Shown: positions 8,311 through 16,262 of the stretch, in pieces | Position numbering within the stretch: the first letter of the stretch is position 1 | Layout: every line of letters starts with the position of its first letter | NCBI GenBank assembly: GCA_964235705.1 | Contig: CAXSDP010000014.1 | Span: 4,683-68,682 of the forward strand | DNA length: 64,000 nucleotides | From: RH-AL1 sp964235705 | Lineage (GTDB): Bacteria; Pseudomonadota; Alphaproteobacteria; Rhizobiales; Beijerinckiaceae | Reading direction: 5' to 3' | The notes under the pieces: model-generated | What the model saw: the letters and a program-made list of their open reading frames with translations, nothing else | What the model was told of the DNA's origin: nothing | Databases searched by the model: none | Made by a program: the position numbers and the translations under genes

Positions 8311-8748
8311 ATGGGTGAAGCGCGACGTCGGAGCATACCCAGCCTGCAGGGGTGGCTGACGAAGAACATTGCCAGCGACGACGCCACAAGCCGGGACGAG
8401 TTCGCCTCCTACATGGACTGGGTCGCGCGGATGCTCGACCATGCGACGCCGCCGGACAAGCTTCAGGCCATGCACCTGCGCATGATCCAGGCTGCTTCCC
8501 TGGCGATCGTCGAAACGAGCAATGATGAGGTCAGCCGCGGCTCCGATCCGGCCACGATCATGACCATCATGTGCAAGGCCCTTGGCGCGTCGTTCGGCTA
8601 CGCGATGATGTCCCTCAAGTGGGAGGACGGCGCACCGGTCCGACAGCTCGCGAAGCCCCTCGCCTTGGAATTCGAGCGCGGGCTGAAGTATGCGATCGAT
8701 AGTTGCCTCGAGCAGGACACCAACGATGCGGCCAGTCACGATGGGTGA
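8311..8748 (+). CDS. Hypothetical protein, 145 aa
   Basis: This soluble, mainly helical protein follows a GGCGACC leader and ends inside the next gene, which starts upstream of its stop. I recognise no domain. Central hydrophobic/methionine-rich helices (TIMTIMCKALGASFGYAMMS) could be a packing core. It is co-directional with the early operon. Confidence 0.5.
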   Translation: MGEARRRSIPSLQGWLTKNIASDDATSRDEFASYMDWVARMLDHATPPDKLQAMHLRMIQAASLAIVETSNDEVSRGSDPATIMTIMCKALGASFGYAMMSLKWEDGAPVRQLAKPLALEFERGLKYAIDSCLEQDTNDAASHDG

Positions 8749-10582
8749 CGTGGTGCGCACGTTGAGCGCGATCACTCCCCACCCCATCCCCAACGCCGCG
8801 CTGGACCAGCCACTCTGCATCGTCGGCACGGTCGGGTCTGGCAAGACCTACGCGGCCAAGAGCGCGGTGGAGCGCCTGCTCGACGAGGGCCGGCGCGTGA
8901 TCATCGTCGACCCGACCGGGGTGTGGCACGGCCTGCGCACCATGGCCGACGGTACGCCGGGCTTCCCCGTCGTGATCTTCGGTGGCGAGCAGGCCGACGT
9001 CCCCGTGTCGCCCGACGCCGGCGCGGTGCTGGGTGAGCTGCTGGCCGGCGACCAGGTCACCCAAGCGATTGTCGACGTGTCCGATATGACAGGGGGCGAG
9101 CGCACGCGCTTCCTGACGGCCATGCTCGAGCGGCTCTACGTCGGCGCACGGGTACCGCGTCACCTTGTGCTCGACGAGGCCGACGAGATGGCGTCGCAGA
9201 CCCCCCTGCCCGAGCAGCTCCGGCTGCTGGGCATCGTCGACAAGATCGTGCGGCGCGGCCGGGTGCGCGGCTTCCGGCCGATGATGATCACCCAGCGCCC
9301 GGCGGTGCTGCACAAGAACGTGCTCAGCCAGATCGCCACGCTCGTCGCGATGCGCCTGACCTCGCCCCAGGACCGCAAGGCGGTGGAGGGCTGGGTGCGC
9401 GGCTCGGCCGACCTCGAAGAGGCGAAGGCGGTGCTGGCCTCGCTGCCGAAGCTCGCGGTCGGCGAGGGCTGGGTCTGGGCTCCGCGCGAGGGCGTGCTCG
9501 AGCGCACCCGCTTCCCGGCGATCGCGACGCTCGACACGTCCGCGACGCCGGACAACGATGCCGGCCCGAGCCGACCGCGCGCGATGGCACCCGTCGACGT
9601 CGCCGCGCTACGCGAGGCGCTCGCCGTTGTGTCTCCTGAGACGCCGGATCAGCTTACACAAGGCTCTTCGCGTATCATCGGTAAGGCACAAGCCGGTGCA
9701 ACGACGCCCGATGTTCTCAGCCGACGCGATCGCCAACAGACCACAGCCGAAGCGGCAACGAAGAGGGAAGAGCTCGAGGCCGCCGAGCGGCGCGGGTACG
9801 AGCGCGGGGTGCGCGAGGCGGCGGAACGGATCAACGGCTTCGAGCTGCTGTTCGAGCCGCCCAGCCGGACCGCCGCCACGATCGAGCAGATGGACCGTCA
9901 GCCGATCGGCAACCTGTTCACCGGCCGGATTCTGGCGCTGCTCGATGAGGCGGAGGTCGAGCGCCGGCCTGACCGGCGGACGGCAGCGGGCGGCATGTCA
10001 ACCCCCTACGGCCCTGCCCCGACGAAACAGCCACAGCGAACCCGTCATGGGCCGGCACAGCGCGAGCATCGCGCCGCCGACGAAGATTTTGGCACCGCGA
10101 GAGCCGACCTGACGCCAGCACTGCAACGCGTCCTCGATGCGCTCGGATGGTGGCGCGCCGCCGGCCACCACGAGGTGCCACGCGCCCGCGCCTGTGTCGT
10201 TGCCGGTTACAGTCCAAACGCCTCCACCTTCGGCGTGTACATCGGCGAGCTCGCCAAGCGCGACCTTGTCGCGACCGGTGCCGGCGTCGTCCAATTGACC
10301 GAGGCCGGCCTACAGGTCGCGAGCGTGCCCGAGATCGCTGGCGTCGAGGATCTCCGCCTCGCCGCCCGCATGCTGCTCAAGCCACAGGAAGCCCGCGTGT
10401 TCGACGTCATCTACGACGCGCGGGGCGCGATTAGACGCGACCAAGTCGCCAAGGCGGTCGGGCTGTCACCGACGGCATCGACGGCCGGCGTCTACATCGG
10501 TTCCGTTTCGGCCTTCGGGTTGATCGAGCCGGCCGGGCGCGGGGCGGTCCGCGCGGCGCCGTGGCTGTATCTCGCGTCATGA
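8726..10582 (+). CDS. HerA/VirB4-like P-loop ATPase with C-terminal winged-helix repeats
   Basis: This protein of about 618 residues has Walker A VGTVGSGKTYA near residue 35 and then RRVIIVDPTGVWHGL. The Walker B is HLVLDEADEM and a MMITQRPAVLHKN sensor-like block follows. This is the DUF87/HerA-type ATPase core used for DNA pumping or helicase work. After a polar linker, two similar C-terminal segments (GYSPNASTFGVYIGEL and GLSPTASTAGVYIGSV) look like tandem winged-helix DNA-binding domains. The start at 8726 overlaps the previous gene; 8741 is an alternative. It is the only replication/translocation-type ATPase in the early region. Confidence 0.72.
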   Translation: MRPVTMGDVVRTLSAITPHPIPNAALDQPLCIVGTVGSGKTYAAKSAVERLLDEGRRVIIVDPTGVWHGLRTMADGTPGFPVVIFGGEQADVPVSPDAGAVLGELLAGDQVTQAIVDVSDMTGGERTRFLTAMLERLYVGARVPRHLVLDEADEMASQTPLPEQLRLLGIVDKIVRRGRVRGFRPMMITQRPAVLHKNVLSQIATLVAMRLTSPQDRKAVEGWVRGSADLEEAKAVLASLPKLAVGEGWVWAPREGVLERTRFPAIATLDTSATPDNDAGPSRPRAMAPVDVAALREALAVVSPETPDQLTQGSSRIIGKAQAGATTPDVLSRRDRQQTTAEAATKREELEAAERRGYERGVREAAERINGFELLFEPPSRTAATIEQMDRQPIGNLFTGRILALLDEAEVERRPDRRTAAGGMSTPYGPAPTKQPQRTRHGPAQREHRAADEDFGTARADLTPALQRVLDALGWWRAAGHHEVPRARACVVAGYSPNASTFGVYIGELAKRDLVATGAGVVQLTEAGLQVASVPEIAGVEDLRLAARMLLKPQEARVFDVIYDARGAIRRDQVAKAVGLSPTASTAGVYIGSVSAFGLIEPAGRGAVRAAPWLYLAS

Positions 10583-10918
10583 CACGGACACGCTCGGTGA
10601 TCGCCGAGGATCCAGGGATGCAGCTGCGCGGCGGGCTTTGAAACGCGGGCTGGAAGGAGATGCGCCGCAAGGGTTTATGGTGCTTGAGGGCGACAACGTC
10701 CGCCTTGCAGGAGTTTTTGGCTGCGCTGAGCCTCGAGATCTACTCAACTGAAAGGGACGATTAACCCGACCAACTCACCTTCCTAATAAGTCAAGAGTGT
10801 TCCTATTTTGTTCTTTTTGTGCGATACGCTTTGTTGTGGACAGCGTGCGAGTCGACTGCCGAATGAGTTTGCGACTCGGGCTTCCAAGCGTGAACCGTCG
10901 CCCGGCAGCCTTGGTTGA
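10583..10918 (+). promoter_or_regulatory. Intergenic region with promoter for the DprA/PRTase pair
   Basis: These 336 bp carry no convincing gene. GC drops sharply after about 10740, marking the edge of an AT-richer insert. A LexA-type box lies at 10799-10813. The DNA around it (TTTTGTTCTTTTTGTGCGATACGC) is the most promoter-like stretch. Confidence 0.45.
10799..10813 (+). promoter_or_regulatory. LexA (SOS) box upstream of DprA/PRTase pair
   Basis: GTTC, seven bases, GTTC at 10799-10802 and 10810-10813 is an exact match to the alphaproteobacterial LexA operator. It lies 105 bp before the dprA-like start. A match by chance somewhere in the window is not negligible, so position and the second box at 12744 are part of the argument. 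Confidence 0.6.
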
Positions 10919-11662
10919 ATGGATGTGCACATGAGTTTTCATGGTCGACCAGCTAGAGGACGCAAATACCTCGCTCCGGCACAGTCAGTGTCGATGAAGC
11001 TCGAAGATGCTTTGACTGCGGGCTCGCGCACTTTCCACGACGCTAAACAGATGGATTTTCTTCGAGCGTCGAAGATCATCCACGTCGCCGGTGATACCTC
11101 ACTCTTTAAGCTCCCGGCCGTATCAATCGTTGGTACGCGAGAGGTTTCCGCCGAGGGCCGCGTCCGGGCCGTTCGACTTGCGCGCGAATTAGTCGAGGCT
11201 GGGGTCGTCGTAATGAGCGGCTTGGCCAAAGGTGTCGACTCCGCAGCTCACCAATCTGCTATTCAGTCCGGGGGCCGGACTGTTGCCGTCATAGGCACGC
11301 CGCTTGAGAAGGCTTATCCTACCGAAAACGCCTCCCTACAGGAGTGGATTTATAACGAACACCTCCTAGTTAGCCCATTCGAGAAAGGAGAAGCCACCTT
11401 CAAGTCCAGCTTCCCGAAGCGGAACCGCGTGATGGCCGCCCTTTCGGATGCCACGGTGATCGTCGAGGCATCTGATACGTCAGGCACACTTCACCAAGCC
11501 GCCGAATGTGGGCGTTTAGGTAGGTGGCTGTTCATTATGCGATCTGTGGTAGATGATGCGTCCCTGACATGGCCGGCTCGCTTCTTGGACAGTCCCAAGA
11601 CCAAAGTCTTAAACTCAACCAAAGATATCACCGATGCAATTGCCGGTACAAAACCATATTGA
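10919..11662 (+). CDS. DprA/Smf-like Rossmann-fold protein
   Basis: This 247-residue protein consists of little more than the DprA Rossmann core. Visible blocks are SIVGTREVSAEGR, VVVMSGLAKGVDSAAHQSA, GGRTVAVIGTPL, YPTENASLQEWI, SPFEKG, FPKRNRVMAALSDATVIVEA and SGTLHQAAE. The SAM-like and winged-helix ends of housekeeping DprA (about 370 residues) are missing. DprA proper loads RecA on incoming single strands; here, next to a phosphoribosyltransferase, it more likely belongs to the DprA-PRTase antiphage pair I recall from phage-borne defence hotspots. Base composition is more AT-rich than its neighbours, which suggests recent acquisition. Confidence 0.8.
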   Translation: MDVHMSFHGRPARGRKYLAPAQSVSMKLEDALTAGSRTFHDAKQMDFLRASKIIHVAGDTSLFKLPAVSIVGTREVSAEGRVRAVRLARELVEAGVVVMSGLAKGVDSAAHQSAIQSGGRTVAVIGTPLEKAYPTENASLQEWIYNEHLLVSPFEKGEATFKSSFPKRNRVMAALSDATVIVEASDTSGTLHQAAECGRLGRWLFIMRSVVDDASLTWPARFLDSPKTKVLNSTKDITDAIAGTKPY

Positions 11663-12299
11663 AGTCGATAGCTTTGTCCGCTACAGTACGGACTCAACAT
11701 TAGTAAAAAACAGCAGTGATTGGGACGCCCAGAAGGTAAGATACATAATGAAGGGAGAGAGCTTTAACGGCTACATCTCCATGTTATGCAACGGTTCTTG
11801 GCAGAAGATCACTGAAAACAACGCTCATCTCTGTGAGCAGGAACTGGTGCGGCAATGCGCTTTACGTATCATATCGAGGACGACCGGACTGGCGACAATT
11901 GTACCGGTGCCAAATAGCGGCGCCACGCCGGCAAACCAAGACTTTAAAACATTGAAGCACGTGCGGGAGATCGCAGGTCTAGCCGGAAAAGGCTTCCTAG
12001 CCAAACCGCTGCTTCTTTGGTCAAGTCCGCAGGAGAAGTCGCATACAGGTGGTCGGTCAAGGTTGTACCGAGACCATCTACAGCATTTGATCCTCAATGG
12101 CTCTACAGACAGGCCAATCATACTTTATGACGACGTTGTAACAAGTGGCTCGCAGCTGATAGCATCAAAACTGAAGCTTGAGGCAGCTGGGCATAAGATT
12201 TTGGGCATGGTCGCGGTGATTTCAGTTCTCGAGAAAGATGGAGCTACGCACAGCGATCTCTTCTCCTGGCGAACAGACACGCGCCAATACCTTGGATGA
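11634..12299 (+). CDS. Phosphoribosyltransferase-domain protein (DprA partner)
   Basis: This 221-residue protein starts inside the dprA-like gene (29-bp overlap), so the two are translationally linked. The type I PRTase PRPP-binding signature is clear: four hydrophobics, DD, VVTSG (PIILYDDVVTSGSQL, residues about 161-175). An upstream TIVPVPNSGA strand matches the beginning of the fold, and a GGRSRLYRDHL flexible-loop-like segment lies between. It resembles ComF-type PRTases, which are also competence-linked. The pair is probably a defence module; the reaction product is unknown. Confidence 0.75.
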   Translation: MQLPVQNHIEVDSFVRYSTDSTLVKNSSDWDAQKVRYIMKGESFNGYISMLCNGSWQKITENNAHLCEQELVRQCALRIISRTTGLATIVPVPNSGATPANQDFKTLKHVREIAGLAGKGFLAKPLLLWSSPQEKSHTGGRSRLYRDHLQHLILNGSTDRPIILYDDVVTSGSQLIASKLKLEAAGHKILGMVAVISVLEKDGATHSDLFSWRTDTRQYLG

Positions 12300-12415
12300 C
12301 GCTGACCACCGCCTTCGCCGCTTTCGGTTGGTGGCTGGTCAACGGTTTGGTGGCAGCGTGATCGATCCTCTCGCCCCCAAGATCGAGCACGCCATCGACG
12401 CTCTACTCCGCCCCA

Positions 12416-12706
12416 TCATTGCGGCGCATAAGTGCCGAACAATCCGTCTTCCTGAACAATCTCACCTTGCTCGCTCTCGCACCGAAGCACCCTAACGCCT
12501 TCCTCGCGCAGCGCCGCGGCGAACTCGCGCGCGCCCTCCAGCGTCATGGCCGTCGACACCCCCTGGTAGCCGCGTCCGACCGTGTGGAGACGCCAGATCC
12601 TGGCAACCTCGTCACCCTCGCCCACATCGCACTCGTCAGCTAGGCCGAACAGGCCCTCGACGTCCTCAACCGCCGCTCGGTTATCGAAGTGCCTGTGCTT
12701 ATCCAT
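12416..12706 (-). CDS. Hypothetical protein, 96 aa
   Basis: This leftward gene lies between the PRTase gene and the SOS box. The acidic N-terminal half has the more random composition. The C-terminal part (ARIWRLHTVGRGYQG, then a regular amphipathic helix LEGAREFAAALREEGVRVLRC) looks like a real folded domain. A rightward frame overlaps the same DNA but has poorer composition. The gene is divergent from the umuDC operon, so the LexA box at 12744 could control it too. Confidence 0.45.
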   Translation of the reverse strand: MDKHRHFDNRAAVEDVEGLFGLADECDVGEGDEVARIWRLHTVGRGYQGVSTAMTLEGAREFAAALREEGVRVLRCESEQGEIVQEDGLFGTYAPQ

Positions 12707-12743
12707 GTGGGCATCTTCAGACCGGCCTTGCTACCGCGTCAAT

Positions 12744-12758
12744 GTTCCGTTTATGTTC
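12744..12758 (+). promoter_or_regulatory. LexA (SOS) box of the umuDC operon
   Basis: GTTC-N7-GTTC (12744-12747 and 12755-12758) is an exact alphaproteobacterial LexA operator, 22 bp before the first gene of a umuDC operon. Motif and context agree, so damage-inducible control is highly likely. Confidence 0.85.
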
Positions 12759-12779
12759 TCCACACCGGAGAGCGAATCC

Positions 12780-13034
12780 ATGGCGACCACGACCTACATC
12801 ATCCTCCCCTTCATGGTCGCCAAGCGCGGCGGCAAGCTCGTGCCGGGCACGCCGCAGCGCGCGAAGGACCAAGCGAACGCGGTCTTCGCCGCCGAGCGCA
12901 TAGCCGAACAGGTCGCTGGCGTCGTCGTACTGGAGGAGCAGTCCGATCCCGAGCAGGACATCTTCGCCGAGCCCCGCCTCGTGCGCGTCATCGGCCAAGT
13001 GCCAGACGAGATGATCGAGTCGCTCGCGGCCTAA
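12780..13034 (+). CDS. Small SOS-operon protein upstream of umuD
   Basis: This 84-residue protein starts at an ATG behind GGAGAGCG, directly after the LexA box, and is the first gene of the operon. It begins ATTTYIILPFMVAKRGG and has an amphipathic helix (ANAVFAAERIAEQVAG) then a VVVLEEQSDPEQD strand-turn. I do not recognise the family. Position suggests an accessory of the translesion polymerase or a phage-specific regulator. Confidence 0.6.
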   Translation: MATTTYIILPFMVAKRGGKLVPGTPQRAKDQANAVFAAERIAEQVAGVVVLEEQSDPEQDIFAEPRLVRVIGQVPDEMIESLAA

Positions 13035-13073
13035 CCGCCCCATTATCAGCCACGACAGAGAACGGAGAAGCGC

Positions 13074-13508
13074 GTGCAGGTCATCGGCATTACGCTCGGC
13101 ACACCCATGCCGATCCCCCTGCTCTTCCGAGCCGTGCGGGCCGGCTTTCCGAGTCCGGCCGACGATTTCATCGAAGACGAAATCGACCTCCAGCGCCTGC
13201 TGATCACCAACCGGCCGGCCACCTTCCTCGTCCGTGTCGCTGGCGAGAGCATGGCTGACAAGGGGATCCACGACGGCGACCTTGCTATCGTCGATCGCTC
13301 GCTGGTGCCGCAGAACGGGGACGTCGTCGTGGTCGACATCGACGGGGAGCGCTCGTTCAAGGTGTGGACCCGCAAGGGCAACAGGGTCGACCTCGCCTTC
13401 GCTAACCCGCGCTACCCCGCCTTCGTGTTCGACGCGGGCGCCCACGTCGAGATCTGGGGCGTCGTCGCCAACAGCATCCGCCAGCTCCGCCGGGCCGCAC
13501 GGCGGTGA
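13074..13508 (+). CDS. umuD: UmuD-like S24 self-cleaving subunit of DNA polymerase V
   Basis: This 144-residue protein aligns with E. coli UmuD almost residue for residue. The cleavage site is Ala23-Gly24 in VRAGFPSPADDF, the nucleophile is Ser59 in GESMAD, and the general base is Lys96 in SFKVW. RecA-filament-stimulated autocleavage should yield the active UmuD' for translesion synthesis. A GTG start at 13074 sits after GGAGAAGCGC. Its stop overlaps the umuC start by 4 bp. Alphaproteobacterial chromosomes usually use ImuAB-DnaE2, so umuDC here points to phage or plasmid origin. Confidence 0.92.
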   Translation: MQVIGITLGTPMPIPLLFRAVRAGFPSPADDFIEDEIDLQRLLITNRPATFLVRVAGESMADKGIHDGDLAIVDRSLVPQNGDVVVVDIDGERSFKVWTRKGNRVDLAFANPRYPAFVFDAGAHVEIWGVVANSIRQLRRAARR

Positions 13509-14806
13509 GCGCGCCGGCGCCCGCCCGCTCCTTGGCGCTCGTCGACGGCAACGCCTTCTATTGCTCCTGCGAGCGGGTGTTCGACCCCCGGCTTAAGGGC
13601 GTGCCGGTCATCGTGCTGAGCAATAATGATGGCTGTTCCATAGCCCGCACCGCCGAAGCCAAGGCGCTGGGCATCCGCATGGGCGACCCCTGGTTCAAGA
13701 TCCGCGACCTCTGCCGGCGCGAGCGCGTGCGGGTGTTCTCGTCGAACTACGCGCTCTACGGTGACATGTCGCGACGGACCAACTCGATCTACGACCGCTT
13801 CAGTCGTCGATCCGAGGTCTACTCGATCGACGAGTCCTTCCTCGACCTGTCGGACGTGGCGGCCGGCCAGCGCGTCGAGCTCGGCCGCGATCTGCGCTCC
13901 ACGGTGCTCGCCTGGACCGGCATCCCGACCTGCGTCGGCATCGGCCCGACGAAGACGCTGGCCAAGCTCGCCAACCAGCTCGCGAAGAAGAACCCCGAGC
14001 TCGCCGGCGTGTGCGACCTGACCGAGCCGGCCGCGCGCGACCGATGGCTGGCGCGCACGTCCCTCGACGAGATCTGGGGCGTCGGGCCGGCCTCGCAGGC
14101 CAGGCTGCGGGCGATCGGCTGCGCCACCGTCGCCGACGTGCGCGACCTCGCCCCGCGTCTGGCGCGCCAGGGCATGACGGTCGTGGGCGAGCGCATCGTG
14201 CACGAGCTGCGCGGCACGAGTTGCCTCGACCTCGAGTTGGTCGCGCCGACCCGCAAGGGCTGCGCGGTGACCCGCATGTTCTCCCGCCGCGTGGAAGACC
14301 TGCCGACGCTGGAGCAGGCGGTCGCCGCACACGCGACACGGCTGGGCGAGAAGCTGCGCCGCCACGTGCTCGGCACCGACCACGTTACGGTGTTCTACCA
14401 CACCAGCGAGCACGACCAGGGCAGTCCGCAGAGGTCCGTGTCGACGGTGGTGCGCCTGCCGGAGGCGACGTCGGACAGCCTGGTGCTGGTGAAGGCTGCG
14501 ACCTTCGGCGCCCGGAGGATGTGGCGCGACGGCTACCGCTACAGCAAGGCGGGGGTGATCACCGTCGACCTGGTGCGGCTCGCCGCGAGCCAGCGCGCGA
14601 TGCCCAGCCTCGGTCAGTTCGACCGCGAGCGCGGGTCCGCGCTGATGGCGGCGATGGACAGCTGCAACGCCCGGTTCGGGCGCGGTGCAGTGGTGCCGGC
14701 CGCCGCCGGCGTGGCGCCGCGCCGGGGCTGGGCGACGAAGTTCGAGATGCGCTCGCCCCGCTACACGACGCGGTTGGCCGAGCTGCCGATGGTGGGGACG
14801 TGCTAA
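13505..14806 (+). CDS. umuC: UmuC-like Y-family DNA polymerase
   Basis: This 433-residue, full-length Y-family polymerase has catalytic Asp14 in LVDGNAFYCSCERVF and the second catalytic pair in YSIDESFLDLS near residue 107. Other family blocks are SNNDGCSIARTAEAKALGI, GIGPTKTLAKLAN and the helix-hairpin-helix WGVGPASQARL. The C-terminal little-finger and clamp-binding parts are present and intact. It performs error-prone translesion synthesis with UmuD'. The GTG start at 13505 overlaps umuD's stop, and the operon is under the LexA box at 12744. Confidence 0.94.
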   Translation: MSAPAPARSLALVDGNAFYCSCERVFDPRLKGVPVIVLSNNDGCSIARTAEAKALGIRMGDPWFKIRDLCRRERVRVFSSNYALYGDMSRRTNSIYDRFSRRSEVYSIDESFLDLSDVAAGQRVELGRDLRSTVLAWTGIPTCVGIGPTKTLAKLANQLAKKNPELAGVCDLTEPAARDRWLARTSLDEIWGVGPASQARLRAIGCATVADVRDLAPRLARQGMTVVGERIVHELRGTSCLDLELVAPTRKGCAVTRMFSRRVEDLPTLEQAVAAHATRLGEKLRRHVLGTDHVTVFYHTSEHDQGSPQRSVSTVVRLPEATSDSLVLVKAATFGARRMWRDGYRYSKAGVITVDLVRLAASQRAMPSLGQFDRERGSALMAAMDSCNARFGRGAVVPAAAGVAPRRGWATKFEMRSPRYTTRLAELPMVGTC

Positions 14807-14835
14807 CCACGTCGCCGCTGGATGAGCGCGACGTG

Positions 14836-15195
14836 TCAGCGGACGAGCAGGCCGGGCACAAGCTCTCCGGGCCTGCCATAGAGACGAAAGACCGTGTCGC
14901 ACCAGGTCCGCAGGCTGGGCGCTTTCTCGATTGCCTTCTTGAACGTGACGACGTTTGCCTGCACGGCGCTCGTCAGCGCAGGCTTGTCCTCGTCGACGAT
15001 GTGGGCCGAGTCCTTCAGGGCCGCATAAAGGTTCTTATCGACGAGGATGTCATCACATTTGGCCGAAGCGGTCAGTACGACCGCCACCGTCGACGCGTAA
15101 GCCGCGATCTCGATGTCATGAGCCGTGAGAGTGATCGACGGTGATGTGTCGAGCGATGCGGTCACGAGGATAAGAATGAGGGCACTAGAGGACAT
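14836..15195 (-). CDS. Putative secreted protein, 119 aa
   Basis: The gene converges on umuC. The ATG at 15195 begins an apparent signal peptide (SSSALILILVTASL). The mature part is helical with cysteines in SAKCDDILVD and LRTWCDTVFRLYG that could form a disulfide. The frame is open to 15354, but the earlier residues look unlike protein. No family is recognised. Confidence 0.5.
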   Translation of the reverse strand: MSSSALILILVTASLDTSPSITLTAHDIEIAAYASTVAVVLTASAKCDDILVDKNLYAALKDSAHIVDEDKPALTSAVQANVVTFKKAIEKAPSLRTWCDTVFRLYGRPGELVPGLLVR

Positions 15196-15424
15196 CACGT
15201 TCACGATGCTCCCACGTAGCCCGCAGGCTCGAGTCCACGGGCGAAGGTGCGACACGCCTTGCAGCGGCATCGTATCCGCTTCCCCGTCGTTGTTTCTACC
15301 GCGGTGATGACTGCAAAGGCGTGCATGGAGGCACGCTCCCGATCGCGGAAACAACCTGAGCGCGATTTCGGTGGACGCTTCACCCGTTATCGATTGAGAT
15401 GAGGTGCTTCACCGCCATAAGCCC
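15196..15424. other. Intergenic stretch without visible gene
   Basis: These 229 bp separate the secreted-protein gene from luxR, and divergent promoters are expected here. I see no strong -35/-10 pair, lux box, hairpin or repeat that I would defend. Confidence 0.5.
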
Positions 15425-16192
15425 ATGACGCGAGCCACGCCTCCTTACAAAACTTTCGCCGAACGTCGTCGCGAATCGGAATGCTACGCGAGCGCCCTCT
15501 CGACGATCGACCGCCTGACCGACATCACCGAACTCGACGGATTGGCGGACATGCTGAGTTCCGCCTTCTCCACCTATGGCGTGGACCACTTCATCGTCGC
15601 TGGCCTGCCGAACCCGACCGAGCGCTTCGAGAAGATGGTCATGCTCAAGCATTGGTCGGCGGAGTGGTTCGATGTCTACATGAAGGAGGATTACGTGATC
15701 GACGATCCCGTCGTCCGCCTATGCCGTTCATCGGTGACGCCTTTCGAATGGACCGAGGCGCCCTTCGATGCCGAGCGCGAGCCGCGCGCCCTGGAGCTGA
15801 TGAACAGGGCGCGCGACTTCGGCCTTCGACGTGGTTTCAGCATCCCCGTTCACAGCATGAACGGCCTCGACGCTTGTTTCTCCGTCAGCGGGGCCAAACC
15901 CGAGTTCGACAGCGGCGCAAGGGCGGCGCTGCACCTCGTCGCGGTATATGCCTTCGAGAAGGTTCGCCGGCTGTCGCTTCCCAAGCCACGGCCGAGTCCC
16001 CTGACCGCGAGGGAGACGGAGGTGCTGACCTGGATCGCCTCCGGCAAGAGCCACGGGGACATCGCGGAGATCCTGGGCATCACGGAGCGGACCGTGACGG
16101 CGCACGCGGTCAGGGCCACCGACAAGCTTGGGGCCTCGAACCGAACCCATGCCTGCGTACGCGCCATGCTCGCGAACTATATCTCCGTCTGA
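15425..16192 (+). CDS. LuxR-family quorum-sensing regulator
   Basis: This 255-residue protein has an N-terminal autoinducer-binding domain with the signature aromatic/acidic residues: LKHWSAEWFDVYMKEDYVIDDPVV, FEWTEAPF and GLRRGFSIPVHS. A C-terminal LuxR helix-turn-helix follows (LTARETEVLTWIASGKSHGDIAEILGITERTVTAHAV). It should bind an acyl-homoserine lactone and regulate transcription. It sits 70 bp upstream of a luxI gene on the same strand, the typical cognate arrangement. ATG 15425 is preferred; 15404 is also in frame. Confidence 0.92.
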   Translation: MTRATPPYKTFAERRRESECYASALSTIDRLTDITELDGLADMLSSAFSTYGVDHFIVAGLPNPTERFEKMVMLKHWSAEWFDVYMKEDYVIDDPVVRLCRSSVTPFEWTEAPFDAEREPRALELMNRARDFGLRRGFSIPVHSMNGLDACFSVSGAKPEFDSGARAALHLVAVYAFEKVRRLSLPKPRPSPLTARETEVLTWIASGKSHGDIAEILGITERTVTAHAVRATDKLGASNRTHACVRAMLANYISV

Positions 16193-16240
16193 CCTTCAGG
16201 TTTCTACAATACCGGCCTAGGACGTTTCTCCGCATGCTGT

Positions 16241-16259
16241 TGCTTCCGTGGGGGAAGCA
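16241..16259 (+). promoter_or_regulatory. Hairpin covering the luxI ribosome-binding site
   Basis: TGCTTCC (16241-16247) pairs with GGAAGCA (16253-16259) around a 5-nt GTGGG loop. The 3' arm contains the Shine-Dalgarno GGGGAAG of luxI, whose ATG is at 16263. Folding would hide the ribosome-binding site. A seven-pair stem is suggestive, not proof of control. Confidence 0.4.
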
Positions 16260-16262
16260 GCC

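Noticed and set aside
13412..14902. Minus-strand 496-residue frame over umuC
   Set aside because: umuC on the plus strand is unambiguous; the antisense frame has no recognisable domain.
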